A DNA stretch of 64,000 nucleotides, taken from the NCBI GenBank assembly GCA_964490705.1, contig CAZBCG010000007.1, positions 62,001 through 126,000 of the forward strand, given 5' to 3'. The notes beneath the pieces were generated by a model, which was given only the letters and a program-made list of their open reading frames with translations, had not been told where the DNA came from and did not search any database. Position 1 is the stretch's first letter; the number at the start of each line of letters is the position of its first letter. A program made the position numbers and the translations under genes. This document shows, in pieces, positions 1 to 8,684 of the stretch. The DNA comes from Fodinibius sp964490705. Lineage in GTDB: Bacteria; Bacteroidota; Rhodothermia; Balneolales; Balneolaceae.

Positions 1-1163
1 CGCTCAAAAAGCAGATCGTGTCGCAGCGGATCAATGTTGATAATCCCCAAACAGTAGGCCACAATCGATCCCGCCGCTGAGCCACGGCCGGGACCTACAA
101 ACACATCGCGCTTGCGGGCTTCGGTGGTAAAATCCTGAGTAATCAGGAAATAACCCACAAAATCCATGTCTTGGATAATATTCAGCTCCTGCTCAATCCG
201 CTCGCTAACATCCTGACGAATTTCACCGTAGCGCTTTTTGGCCCCGTCGTAGGTAAGCTTACGCAGATATTTATACATCGAATCGTACTCATCGGGGATG
301 CTGTAATCCGGCAGCAGAAGATCGGAGCTAAGCTCAATATCGTCAACCTTTTCGATAATCTCGTTGGTATTATCGATCGCCTCGGGGAGATCACTAAAGA
401 GCTCCTTCATCTCCTCGGGCGTCTTCAAATAATAATCGGTATTCAAATTGTTGTTGTCGTCCGTAAACCGAAAACGATTGGGATCGTTGATATCGGCATT
501 GGTCTGCAGGGCCAGCAAAATATCGTGAGCCTCGGAGTCTTCTTCCTCCACATAGTGACAGTCGTTCGTTGCCACCATTTTTACGTTATACTCTTTCGCC
601 CATTTGACGAGCGTCTCGTTACAGCGGTTCTGATCTTCGAGCCCGTGCCGCTGCAGCTCGATGTAGTAATCATCCCCAAACACATTCAGGTACCACTCAA
701 ACAGCGCACGAGCATCCTTTTGCTTGCCATTGATGAGCGTCTGATTAATCTCGCTGGCAATACAGCAGGTGGTCGCAATCAGCCCCTCGGAGTGCTCGGC
801 CAGCGTGGGCTTATCAATCCGCGGCTTGTAGTACATGCCCTCGGTGTAGCCCAGCGAACAAAGTTTCGACAAATTGCGATAGCCGGTCATATTTTTAGCC
901 AGCAGCACCTGGTGATAGCGCGTGCGATCCTGCTTGTCATCCATCCCCGAAGGCGTGATGTAAAACTCACATCCAATAATCGGTTTCACCCCCTGCTTGT
1001 GGGCTTCATTCACAAACTCCGGCACCCCAAACATATTCCCGTGATCGGTGATGGCAACCCCGGGCATCCCATGTTTTTTGGATTTTTTGATCATCTGACT
1101 GATGCTCGCGGCACCATCCAGCATGCTGAATTGTGTGTGATTGTGGAGATGTGAAAAGTTCAT
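1..1163 (-). CDS. dnaE: DNA polymerase III alpha subunit, N-terminal part (cut by window edge)
   Basis: Catalytic subunit of the replicative DNA polymerase. Only the first 387 codons are inside the window. The protein begins MNFSHLHNHTQFSMLDGAAS, the standard start of the PHP domain, with the metal-binding HLHNHT motif at residues 5-10 and an ITDHGNM motif near residue 38. Further in, NDCHYV and, close to the edge, FVGPGRGSAAGS mark the passage from the PHP domain into the polymerase core. The ATG at 1161-1163 is chosen because it puts the PHP motif at the very N-terminus, as in the family. The long ORF on the opposite strand is a shadow. Family identity is secure; DnaE versus another C-family polymerase is inferred from this N-terminus. 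Confidence 0.96.
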   Translation of the reverse strand, partial: MNFSHLHNHTQFSMLDGAASISQMIKKSKKHGMPGVAITDHGNMFGVPEFVNEAHKQGVKPIIGCEFYITPSGMDDKQDRTRYHQVLLAKNMTGYRNLSKLCSLGYTEGMYYKPRIDKPTLAEHSEGLIATTCCIASEINQTLINGKQKDARALFEWYLNVFGDDYYIELQRHGLEDQNRCNETLVKWAKEYNVKMVATNDCHYVEEEDSEAHDILLALQTNADINDPNRFRFTDDNNNLNTDYYLKTPEEMKELFSDLPEAIDNTNEIIEKVDDIELSSDLLLPDYSIPDEYDSMYKYLRKLTYDGAKKRYGEIRQDVSERIEQELNIIQDMDFVGYFLITQDFTTEARKRDVFVGPGRGSAAGSIVAYCLGIINIDPLRHDLLFE

Positions 1164-1271
1164 TCAGGCGATTTGGTTGGAATCAGATCTTGTGATAATT
1201 ATACGATTCCTAGGCCACAAAATTAAGAGAGGAATTGAAAATATTTCAACTTTGCAGACTATCCCGATATT

Positions 1272-1691
1272 TTATTTCCCTATCACCTGCAAAAATATAC
1301 GACGGCTGCGCGCCTTATTATCGTGATTGATAATGACCACTTGCTGCCAGGTACCCAGCACCGGGTTTCCATCGTGCAGCGGCACGGTAATGCCCGGCCC
1401 CATCATGGTGGCGCGCATGTGCGAAAAGCCGTTGTCATCGCCCCAGGTTTCGCCGTGACGCGTGGTTTGATCGTGCGGTGCAAATTCGTCAAGCTTGTCC
1501 TGCATATCCTGCACCAGTGCGGGCTCAAATTCGATGGTCGAAATGGAAGCTGTGGATCCGATCGGGAAAATATGAATGATCCCTTCTTCGAAGCCACTCC
1601 CGGCGGCAAACTGCTGCACTTGCGAAGTAATATTTTTGATATCGGAAAACCCTTCGGCCTCAACGGTGATTTCTTTGCTTGTGATATCCAT
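1272..1691 (-). CDS. YjbQ family protein (UPF0047, secondary thiamine-phosphate synthase-like)
   Basis: Small cytoplasmic protein of 139 residues, the usual length for the YjbQ/UPF0047 family. Visible family signatures are a HGETWGDDNGFSHMRA stretch around residues 79-94 with conserved His and Asp residues, then GPGITVPLHDG and LGTWQQV near the C-terminus. Some members show weak thiamine-phosphate synthase activity, but the true role is unsettled. It lies about 110 bases upstream of dnaE on the same strand and could be cotranscribed with it. The ATG at 1691 is the first start and gives a full-length family member. Confidence 0.9.
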   Translation of the reverse strand: MDITSKEITVEAEGFSDIKNITSQVQQFAAGSGFEEGIIHIFPIGSTASISTIEFEPALVQDMQDKLDEFAPHDQTTRHGETWGDDNGFSHMRATMMGPGITVPLHDGNPVLGTWQQVVIINHDNKARSRRIFLQVIGK

Positions 1692-1764
1692 AGATTTCTT
1701 CAGTGTTTAGATTCATATCTCGTTTCGTACCTGCCCCGCAGTAAAGCTACGGGATGAGATGAGG

Positions 1765-1791
1765 TCCTGATCCGCCGACTGGCGGACAGGA
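1765..1791. repeat. Palindromic intergenic hairpin (REP-like)
   Basis: An inverted repeat with arms TCCTGATCCGCC and GGCGGACAGGA around a GACT loop. It lies between the YjbQ gene and the upstream hydrolase gene, both on the minus strand. The core TCCGCC/GGCGGA recurs in the hairpin at 5667-5690, so this looks like a dispersed palindromic repeat rather than a gene-specific terminator. No T-run follows on either strand. Confidence 0.65.
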
Positions 1792-1815
1792 TGATATGTA
1801 GCTATAACTAACATT

Positions 1816-2661
1816 TTATTCCTCAATCGCAGAATTCAGCGTGGTATGCGTTTCCAAAAACTGCCGCAGTCCCTCTTTATATTTTGCGCCGGTCTCCCAA
1901 AATCCGGAACCATGTGAGCCCCGAAGTTCGACAAACACTTTCGGTTCTTTCGCAACCTCGAACAACTGCTGTCCATGATAGTACGGCACAATCTGATCGT
2001 CTTTGCTGTGGGCCATAAACAGCGGCTCATCGATCTGTTGAATGTATTCCAGCGTGGAATAATTATATTTGATCATCCAGCGGACGGGCAGCCAGGGATA
2101 CAGGTCGCCTCCCAAATCTGCCGCCGAGGTAAAGGTTGATTCAATAACGGCCGCAGCAGAATTTTTCCGGGCAGCCAGCCATGCGGCAACCGATCCGCCC
2201 AGCGAGCGCCCCATAATCACAATTTTGTCGGCTTTTATATTTCTGGTCTCGGTAAGAAAGTTCCAGGCTGCTTTTGCATCATTATATGTTCCCTTTTCGG
2301 TGGGTACTCCCTCGCTCTGTCCATAACCGCGGTAATCGAATATAAATACATTCAGCCCCAGACTGTGCAGCAGACGCAGGGTTTCTAATCGACCAGAGAT
2401 ATTGCCGGCATTACCGTGAAAAAAGAGCACCGTCGGTGCAGTCGAATCCGCCGGAACAAACCAACCGTGCAACTGCACGTTATCTTCGGTGTTAAATCGG
2501 ATATCCTCATAGGTAAGCCCAATATTAGAGGGCGTAGTGACAAGGGCTTGTCGGGGATGATAAATCATCTTTCCTTGCAAAAAGTACATCAGCAAAATCA
2601 ACACACAATAGCCGATGACAATACTTATCCCGATATAAAACAGCGTTTGCAACATCCGCAT
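1816..2661 (-). CDS. Membrane-anchored alpha/beta hydrolase (BEM46/ABHD13/YfhR type)
   Basis: A 281-residue serine hydrolase with one N-terminal membrane segment (about residues 6-28, followed by QGKMIYHPR). The fold is shown by FFHGNAG (oxyanion region, about residue 80), FDYRGYGQSEG, the nucleophile elbow GRSLGG around residue 152, an Asp in HSKDDQIVP, and the catalytic His in LRGSHGSGF near the C-terminus. The complete Ser-Asp-His triad suggests an active esterase, lipase or peptidase, but the substrate cannot be read from sequence. It is upstream of the YjbQ gene on the same strand, separated by a hairpin repeat. A second ATG two codons in is an equally possible start. Confidence 0.9.
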   Translation of the reverse strand: MRMLQTLFYIGISIVIGYCVLILLMYFLQGKMIYHPRQALVTTPSNIGLTYEDIRFNTEDNVQLHGWFVPADSTAPTVLFFHGNAGNISGRLETLRLLHSLGLNVFIFDYRGYGQSEGVPTEKGTYNDAKAAWNFLTETRNIKADKIVIMGRSLGGSVAAWLAARKNSAAAVIESTFTSAADLGGDLYPWLPVRWMIKYNYSTLEYIQQIDEPLFMAHSKDDQIVPYYHGQQLFEVAKEPKVFVELRGSHGSGFWETGAKYKEGLRQFLETHTTLNSAIEE

Positions 2662-2748
2662 GGCAATTACTAATGGTCTTGCGGCAATGTTATGGTTTGT
2701 AGCTCAACAGGGCCGCTTTAGATATAGGGCTAGCAATGAACAGCCGCA

Positions 2749-3024
2749 TCAATGATAGTGCACTTCAAACTCTTCGTAATCTTCATCCGCTTCTTCGACG
2801 GTTACATCAATATTATCGACGCGGCTGGCGCCGGGACCTTGCTCGCAGCGGCTTACCATCTCCCGGATATGGTCCATTGGTCCGGCAAAAACGGCTTCTA
2901 CGCGTCCGTCGGGCAGGTTTTTAACCCATCCGAAAACACCGACTTCTTCGGCATTTACTTTTGCAAAATGACGAAATCCTACGCCTTGTACTCGTCCTTC
3001 GATAAATACGTGAGCTTGTTGCAT
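2749..3024 (-). CDS. acyP: Acylphosphatase
   Basis: A 91-residue cytosolic enzyme hydrolysing carboxyl-phosphate bonds such as acetyl phosphate and 1,3-bisphosphoglycerate. The active-site signature GRVQGVGFRHF (residues 10-20) carries the phosphate-binding loop and catalytic Arg; the catalytic Asn is in GWVKNLPDGRVEAVF (about residue 36). Length matches the family exactly. An acidic C-terminal tail (EEADEDYEEFEVHYH) is normal. The gene is divergent from oxyR with a gap of about 185 bases. Confidence is high for the family. Confidence 0.95.
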   Translation of the reverse strand: MQQAHVFIEGRVQGVGFRHFAKVNAEEVGVFGWVKNLPDGRVEAVFAGPMDHIREMVSRCEQGPGASRVDNIDVTVEEADEDYEEFEVHYH

Positions 3025-3208
3025 ATAACAAACACGCTTTTTGTTAACCCTTTTACTCTCAATAAATTAGAAAATAGATCTTTCGTTCAGGGCAAATGTA
3101 GTAATCTCAAAGGAATTCTCTAACTAAAAACAAATTATAACGCGAAAGTTTGTATAATTCGTCAAAAAGTAATCGCATTTGATCACTTGAATTAGCTGTT
3201 AATTTGAT

Positions 3209-4147
3209 ATGACACTCACACAACTCTCATATATTGTAGCTGTAGATCGGTACCGGCATTTTGCTACGGCTGCAGAAAAATCATACGTCACACAGCCTAC
3301 GCTCAGCATGCAGATTCACAAACTGGAGGATGAGCTGGATGTTACTATTTTTGACCGGTCGAAGTCACCCGTCATTCCCACAGAAATCGGGGAAAAGATT
3401 ATCGCCGAAGCCAAAAAGATGCTCAAGCAGGAAAAACATATCGAAGACCTGGCTTCGCTGCGGGATGATCAGTTGCGCGGCACCTTTCGTATCGGCATTA
3501 TTCCTACAGTAGCCCCCTACTTGTTGCCGCTATTTTTGCGCAACTTTCGCGAAAAATATCCCGATGTGCGACTCATTTTTGAAGAAGTGGTTACCGATGA
3601 AATTTTAGACTTGCTGGATCAGGATCACCTCGACATTGGCGTTATTGCCACCCCTGCCGAACGCGGTAATATTTTCGAAGAGGATCTCTATTACGAACCA
3701 TTCATGGGATACGTTTCCAAAACCCATCCCCTGGCCGAAAAGGAAGAAATTTCGGTTGATGATTTATCCGGTGCGGATTTATGGCTTCTCAATGAGGGAC
3801 ATTGCTTTCGCGATCAGACGGTACAGCTCTGCAAAAAGTTTCGAAAAAATCAGCTCGACGATCAGCAAATCGAGTTTGAAAGCGGTAATCTGGAGACGCT
3901 GAAACAGCTGGTTGAGCAAAATTTTGGGATGACGCTGCTCCCCTATCTTGCAAAGAATCAGATCGACGCCCAGTGTGCACAAGCTCATCTGCGCCATTTT
4001 ACCGATCCCGTTCCGCGCCGCAAAATCAGAGTGGTATATGGACGTGAATACCTTAAGAAAAACGTCATTGATGCCTTCAAGCAAGAAGTGATGGCCGCCA
4101 TCCCATCGGAGCTCAAACAGGCCGAAGAGGGACTGTTGGTAGAGTAA
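3209..4147 (+). CDS. oxyR: OxyR-type LysR family peroxide sensor/regulator
   Basis: A 312-residue LysR family transcription factor. Residues 1-60 form the winged HTH (TLTQLSYIVAV, then ATAAEKSYVTQPTLSMQIHK). The effector domain spans about 92-300. The region LLNEGHCFRDQTVQLC places cysteines at residues 199 and 208, exactly the numbering of the E. coli OxyR redox pair that forms a disulfide on peroxide exposure, so this is a peroxide sensor rather than a generic LysR protein. It is divergent from acyP and followed at 88 bases by a terC homologue. Superoxide dismutase and bacilliredoxin genes are in the same window but far away. The ATG at 3209 gives the canonical N-terminus. Confidence 0.94.
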   Translation: MTLTQLSYIVAVDRYRHFATAAEKSYVTQPTLSMQIHKLEDELDVTIFDRSKSPVIPTEIGEKIIAEAKKMLKQEKHIEDLASLRDDQLRGTFRIGIIPTVAPYLLPLFLRNFREKYPDVRLIFEEVVTDEILDLLDQDHLDIGVIATPAERGNIFEEDLYYEPFMGYVSKTHPLAEKEEISVDDLSGADLWLLNEGHCFRDQTVQLCKKFRKNQLDDQQIEFESGNLETLKQLVEQNFGMTLLPYLAKNQIDAQCAQAHLRHFTDPVPRRKIRVVYGREYLKKNVIDAFKQEVMAAIPSELKQAEEGLLVE

Positions 4148-4234
4148 TCAAAACCGCTGATATACTTAGTAATTCTGCCAAACGTTCCATACTTTTGAGG
4201 CTTATTTTGAATCGATTAACGTACCCGTAAAACA

Positions 4235-5185
4235 TTGGATCACTCTATCTTACTCTGGACGGTCTTCAACATCTTTATTATTGCGATGTTGATCGTTGAC
4301 CTGACGGTCGTCCACGGTAAAAATGAAAAAGAGACTATTCGACAGGCGCTGATCTGGACCGGCATCTGGATTGCCATGGCCCTTATTTTTGGCATCGGAG
4401 TCTATTACTATATGGGAACCCAGACCGCGCTGGACTACTACACGGGCTACCTGATCGAAAAGTCGCTGAGCGTGGATAATATCTTCGTGTTTCTGCTGGT
4501 GTTTTCTTACTTCAAAGTGCCGGCAGAATATCAACACAAAGTGTTATTCTGGGGAATTTTCGGTGCGCTCGTCATGCGGCTTATTTTCATTTTTACCGGC
4601 GTTGCGCTGCTCGAACGCTTCCACTGGATTATTTATGTCTTTGGCGGTTTCCTGGTGTTTACCGGTATTAAACTGGCAATGGAGAAAGACAAAGAAGTGC
4701 ATCCCGAGCGAAACCCGGTGCTTAAGCTCGTTCGCAAGATCTTTCCAACGACTAAGAGTTACCACGGCTCCAATTTCTTTATCCGCCGCATGGGTCGATT
4801 GATTGCTACCCCGCTTTTTGTAGTGCTTGTCGTTATCGAAACTACTGATCTTGTTTTTGCCCTCGACTCTATCCCCGCTATCCTGGCAATTACCCGCGAT
4901 GAGTTTATCATTTATAGCTCCAATGCCTTTGCCATCCTGGGGTTACGTGCTCTTTATTTTGCCGTTGCCGGCATCATGCGGCTATTCCATTACCTGCACT
5001 ATGGACTGGCACTTATTCTGGTTTTTGTGGGAATCAAAATGCTGATGGCCGATTTTTATCACATTCCCACCCCCTATGCCCTGGCATTTATTGGAATCAC
5101 CCTAACGGCTTCGGTCGTAGCTTCGATTCTGAGTCCCAAGGAAGAAGAGCCTGTAGCCAAAGAAGACCTGCCCGACGAAGAATAA
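4235..5185 (+). CDS. TerC/Alx family integral membrane protein, TTG start
   Basis: A 316-residue polytopic membrane protein of the TerC/Alx family, linked to manganese or other metal export and to folding of exported metalloproteins. Family motifs are FNIFIIAMLIVDL at the N-terminus, EKSLSVDNIFVF around residue 73, and IETTDLVFALDSIPA with intramembrane acidic residues around 202-215. About nine membrane segments are visible. A stop at 4217-4219 lies just upstream and no ATG occurs before the first family motif, so TTG at 4235 is the best start; no clear Shine-Dalgarno is present. It follows oxyR, so peroxide-linked metal homeostasis is a reasonable guess. The acidic tail is short and cytoplasmic. 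Confidence 0.92.
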   Translation: MDHSILLWTVFNIFIIAMLIVDLTVVHGKNEKETIRQALIWTGIWIAMALIFGIGVYYYMGTQTALDYYTGYLIEKSLSVDNIFVFLLVFSYFKVPAEYQHKVLFWGIFGALVMRLIFIFTGVALLERFHWIIYVFGGFLVFTGIKLAMEKDKEVHPERNPVLKLVRKIFPTTKSYHGSNFFIRRMGRLIATPLFVVLVVIETTDLVFALDSIPAILAITRDEFIIYSSNAFAILGLRALYFAVAGIMRLFHYLHYGLALILVFVGIKMLMADFYHIPTPYALAFIGITLTASVVASILSPKEEEPVAKEDLPDEE

Positions 5186-5194
5186 TCTACTGCC

Positions 5195-5632
5195 ATGAAT
5201 CTGGAAGTGTTCTCCGCGAAATGGTTTCTGATTTATTACAGCCTGCTCGGACTTTTTCTAATCGTCGGCGGCAGCTATCTCATCATCAAAAAACAACAGG
5301 TGACCGACTTTTTGATTCAGGCCGCAGAGGATGAAAAACCACCCAAGCTTTTCATCCGAATTCTCAAGTATTTTCTGCTCTTTACCCTGCCCGGTCTCAT
5401 CCTTTCCTTTACCCCCTTTTCTTGGATTGAACTCCTGTTCACACTTTGGAGTTTATTGCTAGTATATATAGCAGGATTACAGCTGGTGCGATGGCAACAA
5501 AATCGCTCGTTGATTAAAGCAAGTGCCCCCAAACTGCCAAATATCGTTCGGAGATACGGTGCCATTATGGTGGCAGTGGGCTTTGCGATATTCCTGCTGG
5601 CATACTTGGTAATAAATCGAACATCTATTTAA
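5195..5632 (+). CDS. Hypothetical four-helix membrane protein
   Basis: A 145-residue protein I do not recognise. Four hydrophobic segments are visible at about residues 10-28, 53-70, 72-93 and 120-141, joined by short charged loops (KKQQVTDF, RWQQNRSLIKASAPK). It starts nine bases after terC, so it is almost certainly translated from the same message, and it may act with the TerC protein in the inner membrane. No catalytic motif is visible. Confidence 0.75.
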   Translation: MNLEVFSAKWFLIYYSLLGLFLIVGGSYLIIKKQQVTDFLIQAAEDEKPPKLFIRILKYFLLFTLPGLILSFTPFSWIELLFTLWSLLLVYIAGLQLVRWQQNRSLIKASAPKLPNIVRRYGAIMVAVGFAIFLLAYLVINRTSI

Positions 5633-5639
5633 CTATACC

Positions 5640-5766
5640 CTATAAATCCCTCCTTGAGGAGGGTGACCTATCCGCCAGCCGGCGGATAGGTCGGGAGGTG
5701 TCTGATATATCATATAATTAAACATTCCACCCCGGCCAATCGGGACTACCCCCCCCCAAGGGGAGA
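5640..5766. repeat. Intergenic palindromic repeat element
   Basis: A gene-free spacer built from nested inverted repeats. The core hairpin at 5667-5690 is perfect, with ten-base arms CCTATCCGCC and GGCGGATAGG around AGCC. It is flanked by CCTCCTTGAGGAGGG on the left and CCCCCCCCAAGGGGAG on the right. The core resembles the hairpin at 1765-1791. It looks like a REP/MITE-type element that has inserted between two transcription units, and it may also end the terC transcript. Confidence 0.65.
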
Positions 5767-5802
5767 ATGATTAAACTTATAATTTTCGATTATTTGTTTT
5801 TA

Positions 5803-6786
5803 ATGAACATCACAAAAGCGGGATATCACGGTATTCTGCTCCCGGATCTGAACATCGGTTTCGACTATAGCGGAACCAATACCCAGCATACCTTTATTTC
5901 CCACGCGCATGCCGATCACATGCCGCGCAACCGAAATAGCAGCGTCTATTGTACCGAGAATACACGCAAGCTGATGCAGCGTCGCGGCTATAATGGAGAA
6001 GCTACGGTGTTGGATTTCCACGAGCCTATCGTAATTGACGACGCTCGCATCACCCTCTATCCGGCGGGACACATCCTGGGCTCAGCCATGGTATTTGTAG
6101 AAACTGAGGAAGGATCAGTGCTTTATACCGGTGATTACCGCACGCCCCCTTCTCCCGCCTCCGAAGGATTTGATATTCCTGATCAAGTGGATCATTTCAT
6201 TACCGAAGCTACATTTGGACTCCCGATCTATAAATGGGATTCCCACGAAGAATTGGCAAAAGAGGTCCGATCATTTGCTAGTGAAACACTGGAAGACGAT
6301 TATACGCCCGTCTTTTTGGCGTATAACTTAGGCAAAGCCCAAGAAGTCATGCACATGCTTGCGCCGCTGGGACATCCGGTACAAATTCACGGCGCGGGAT
6401 ACAAAATGTGTGATATCTATGAAGAGGCCGGTATCGATCTGGGCAATTATTTATCATATAATCGGCAAACCTGCAAAGGCCATATTCTAATCACCACAAA
6501 CTCCGCCATCAACAACGGCTTTGCCTCCAACGTACGCAAAAAACGGTTGGCTTACTGTTCGGGATGGGCTACCCGCGAGGCTTCTCGGTCACAGCTGACC
6601 GTCCATAAACTCATCCCACTGTCCGATCATCTGGATTTCTTTGAGCTTATTCGCTTGTGTAAAGAACTTGATCCGCAAATGGTGCATATCACCCATACGC
6701 CCAATGCTGAGGTCGTTCAACACTACCTCGATGATCGAGATATCAATTCCAGATTTTTGGATACGGAGGTCGAAGGAGATGATTAA
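5803..6786 (+). CDS. Ligase-associated MBL-fold DNA exonuclease
   Basis: A metallo-beta-lactamase/beta-CASP nuclease of about 327 residues in the SNM1/Artemis-like ligase-associated exonuclease family. The metal-binding HAHADHMP motif is near the N-terminus, with YPAGHILGSAMV, YTGDYR and, late in the protein, LSDHLDF and HITHTPN. The first ATG at 5767 lies inside the repeat element and adds twelve hydrophobic residues absent from the family pattern, so ATG 5803 is preferred. It is followed after a 141-base repeat by an ATP-dependent DNA ligase, the usual partner, which supports a role in DNA end processing. The DEXH helicase and phosphoesterase found beside this pair in many bacteria are not here. 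Confidence 0.88.
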   Translation: MNITKAGYHGILLPDLNIGFDYSGTNTQHTFISHAHADHMPRNRNSSVYCTENTRKLMQRRGYNGEATVLDFHEPIVIDDARITLYPAGHILGSAMVFVETEEGSVLYTGDYRTPPSPASEGFDIPDQVDHFITEATFGLPIYKWDSHEELAKEVRSFASETLEDDYTPVFLAYNLGKAQEVMHMLAPLGHPVQIHGAGYKMCDIYEEAGIDLGNYLSYNRQTCKGHILITTNSAINNGFASNVRKKRLAYCSGWATREASRSQLTVHKLIPLSDHLDFFELIRLCKELDPQMVHITHTPNAEVVQHYLDDRDINSRFLDTEVEGDD

Positions 6787-6792
6787 CATTAT

Positions 6793-6912
6793 TTACCACA
6801 AAGGACAAAGAGGTCTGCACAGAGTTACTCAGAGTGAAGAAACTCTTCTGCGCAATATTCTGCGTTCTCTGTGCGCTCTGCGAAATTCTCTGCATAACTC
6901 TGTGGTTACATA
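6793..6912. repeat. CACAGAG-type imperfect inverted repeat
   Basis: The spacer between the exonuclease and ligase genes is almost wholly an imperfect palindrome. The left end carries ACCACAAAGG and CACAGAGTTACTCAGAG; the right end carries TTCTCTGTGCGCTCTG and AACTCTGTGGTTA. This style of repeat is frequent in Bacteroidota-like genomes. It separates two genes that normally form one operon and may fold in the message. Confidence 0.6.
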
Positions 6913-6927
6913 AACTGAGTAAATAAT

Positions 6928-8634
6928 ATGGCAAATAGTTTTCAAAAATTGGCAGAGATTGCCCAGCAGATCAGTGAAACGCGCAGTACCAATGCCAAAA
7001 TATCAACCTGTGCAAACTACTTTCAATCCATTGATTCTGATCAAGACCTCAATCGCGCAGCACAGTTTCTGGGTGAAGGAGCATTCTCCTCGGTATCGGG
7101 AAAACGTGCTTCTGTGGGTAGCCGAACCTATTCAACCTGCGCCGCTGATTTTTGTGAAATTGATTATGAAAAAGTGTTCAAGCCGTGTAAGACAGCGTTG
7201 GGCAGTGCATCGGAAGCAATTGAAAAGCTCATGCACAATGTGGATGTCGCCCGCCAAAAACGTTCAGCAGCACAGCTATCCCTCGAAACAATTGAAGAGG
7301 CTTATCACAAACTCTACAGCGTCTCTTCGCGCGCTGACAAGCAGGAAATCCTCTGGGACACATGGACGCAGATGACGCCCGTAGAGATCAAGTTCTTCAT
7401 CCGGATTATGACTCAGGGCTCGCTGCGCATCGGCTTTGAAACGCGGAGCGTCGTCTCGGCCATTGCCGAAGCTTTTGACAAGAATATTGATGAGGTTCGC
7501 TATGCGCACATGATCACCGGAAGTGTAGGGCGAACTGCTGTGCTCTGCAAAAATGATGCTCTGGATGAAGCCACGTTCAAGCTTTTTCATCCCCTCTCGT
7601 TTATGCTGGCTTCGCCCATCGAAAGTCGCGCTGTGGATTCGCTGGATGGATATATCGCCGAAGAAAAGTTTGACGGCATGCGGGCGCAAGCTCATATCAG
7701 CGGTCAGCAGGTAGAACTTTATTCCCGCGATCTCAATGAGATCACGCACTCGTTTCCTGAAATCGTGCAGTTTTTTCTCAAACGAGATCTTCCAAACTTG
7801 GTGCTGGACGGGGAAATCTGCGTGTATAAGGATGATGAGATCCTACCCTTCCAACTTCTGCAAAAGCGTATGGGACGAAAAAAGCCCAGCAAAAAAATCA
7901 TGGAAAAATATCCGGTACTCTTTATCTCATATGATCTGCTATATCACAAAGACAAACCCATTTTCGAGCATACCCTTGCCGAACGCAAGAATCTGCTTAC
8001 AGATCTATCTAAAAAACATACTCTACCCATTACCAATCAGTTTGAAGTAAACGATCACGACCATATCGATGAACTTTTTGAGCGGGCGCTGGCGCACGGC
8101 AATGAGGGACTGATGCTTAAAAAGAAAGACAGTACCTACGAATACGGTCAGCGGCGAAAGTCGTGGCTAAAAGTGAAGAAACCGGGCGGCACGCTCGATA
8201 CTGTGCTGATGTATGCCCATGCCGGCAGCGGTAAACGGGGCGGCTATTATTCCGATTTTACGCTCGGAATCCGCGTGAAGGAAGATGAGCGTTATGAAGA
8301 AGAATTCATTCCAATCGGCAAGGCATATGGCGGCTATACCGATGAGGAGATGAAACGATTGAACAAGCGCGTCAAAGACTTGACGGTCGAAAAATACGGC
8401 CCTACGCTCGGCCTGATTCCCGAAATTGTGGTGGAGCTGGAATTCGATGACATCCAGGTAAACAAGCGAACCAAAGCCAATTATACGCTACGCCTGCCAC
8501 GATTTAAGGCTATTCGTTGGGATTTGGGTCCCAATGACACCGATACGCTCAAAGATGTGGAACGGCTGTACCAAGAAAAAATTGACCGGAAGCGACTAAA
8601 GCAGAACAAGAATCCATCGTTCCATTTTAAATAG
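6928..8634 (+). CDS. ATP-dependent DNA ligase
   Basis: A 568-residue ATP-dependent ligase. The N-terminal third (about 1-210) is the helical DNA-binding domain. The adenylation domain starts at about 225: the nucleotide-binding lysine is K247 in EEKFDGMRAQ (KxDG motif), followed by ELYSRDLNEIT, LDGEICVY, and EGLMLKKKDSTYEYGQR, then SWLKVKK. The OB-fold covers about 410-555 and ends with LRFPRF-like LRLPRFKAIRWD. It pairs with the upstream exonuclease as a DNA-repair module; the replicative NAD-dependent ligase would be elsewhere. Length and motif order match bacterial LigB/C-type enzymes. Confidence 0.93.
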   Translation: MANSFQKLAEIAQQISETRSTNAKISTCANYFQSIDSDQDLNRAAQFLGEGAFSSVSGKRASVGSRTYSTCAADFCEIDYEKVFKPCKTALGSASEAIEKLMHNVDVARQKRSAAQLSLETIEEAYHKLYSVSSRADKQEILWDTWTQMTPVEIKFFIRIMTQGSLRIGFETRSVVSAIAEAFDKNIDEVRYAHMITGSVGRTAVLCKNDALDEATFKLFHPLSFMLASPIESRAVDSLDGYIAEEKFDGMRAQAHISGQQVELYSRDLNEITHSFPEIVQFFLKRDLPNLVLDGEICVYKDDEILPFQLLQKRMGRKKPSKKIMEKYPVLFISYDLLYHKDKPIFEHTLAERKNLLTDLSKKHTLPITNQFEVNDHDHIDELFERALAHGNEGLMLKKKDSTYEYGQRRKSWLKVKKPGGTLDTVLMYAHAGSGKRGGYYSDFTLGIRVKEDERYEEEFIPIGKAYGGYTDEEMKRLNKRVKDLTVEKYGPTLGLIPEIVVELEFDDIQVNKRTKANYTLRLPRFKAIRWDLGPNDTDTLKDVERLYQEKIDRKRLKQNKNPSFHFK

Positions 8635-8684
8635 CCTGCTCCCGGCCCTCTCCCTAATAAGTTGCAAAACCGAACGGCTCATTT

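Noticed and set aside
171..1154. 327-codon ORF opposite dnaE
   Set aside because: Antisense shadow of the dnaE PHP region; the minus strand has an unmistakable polymerase.
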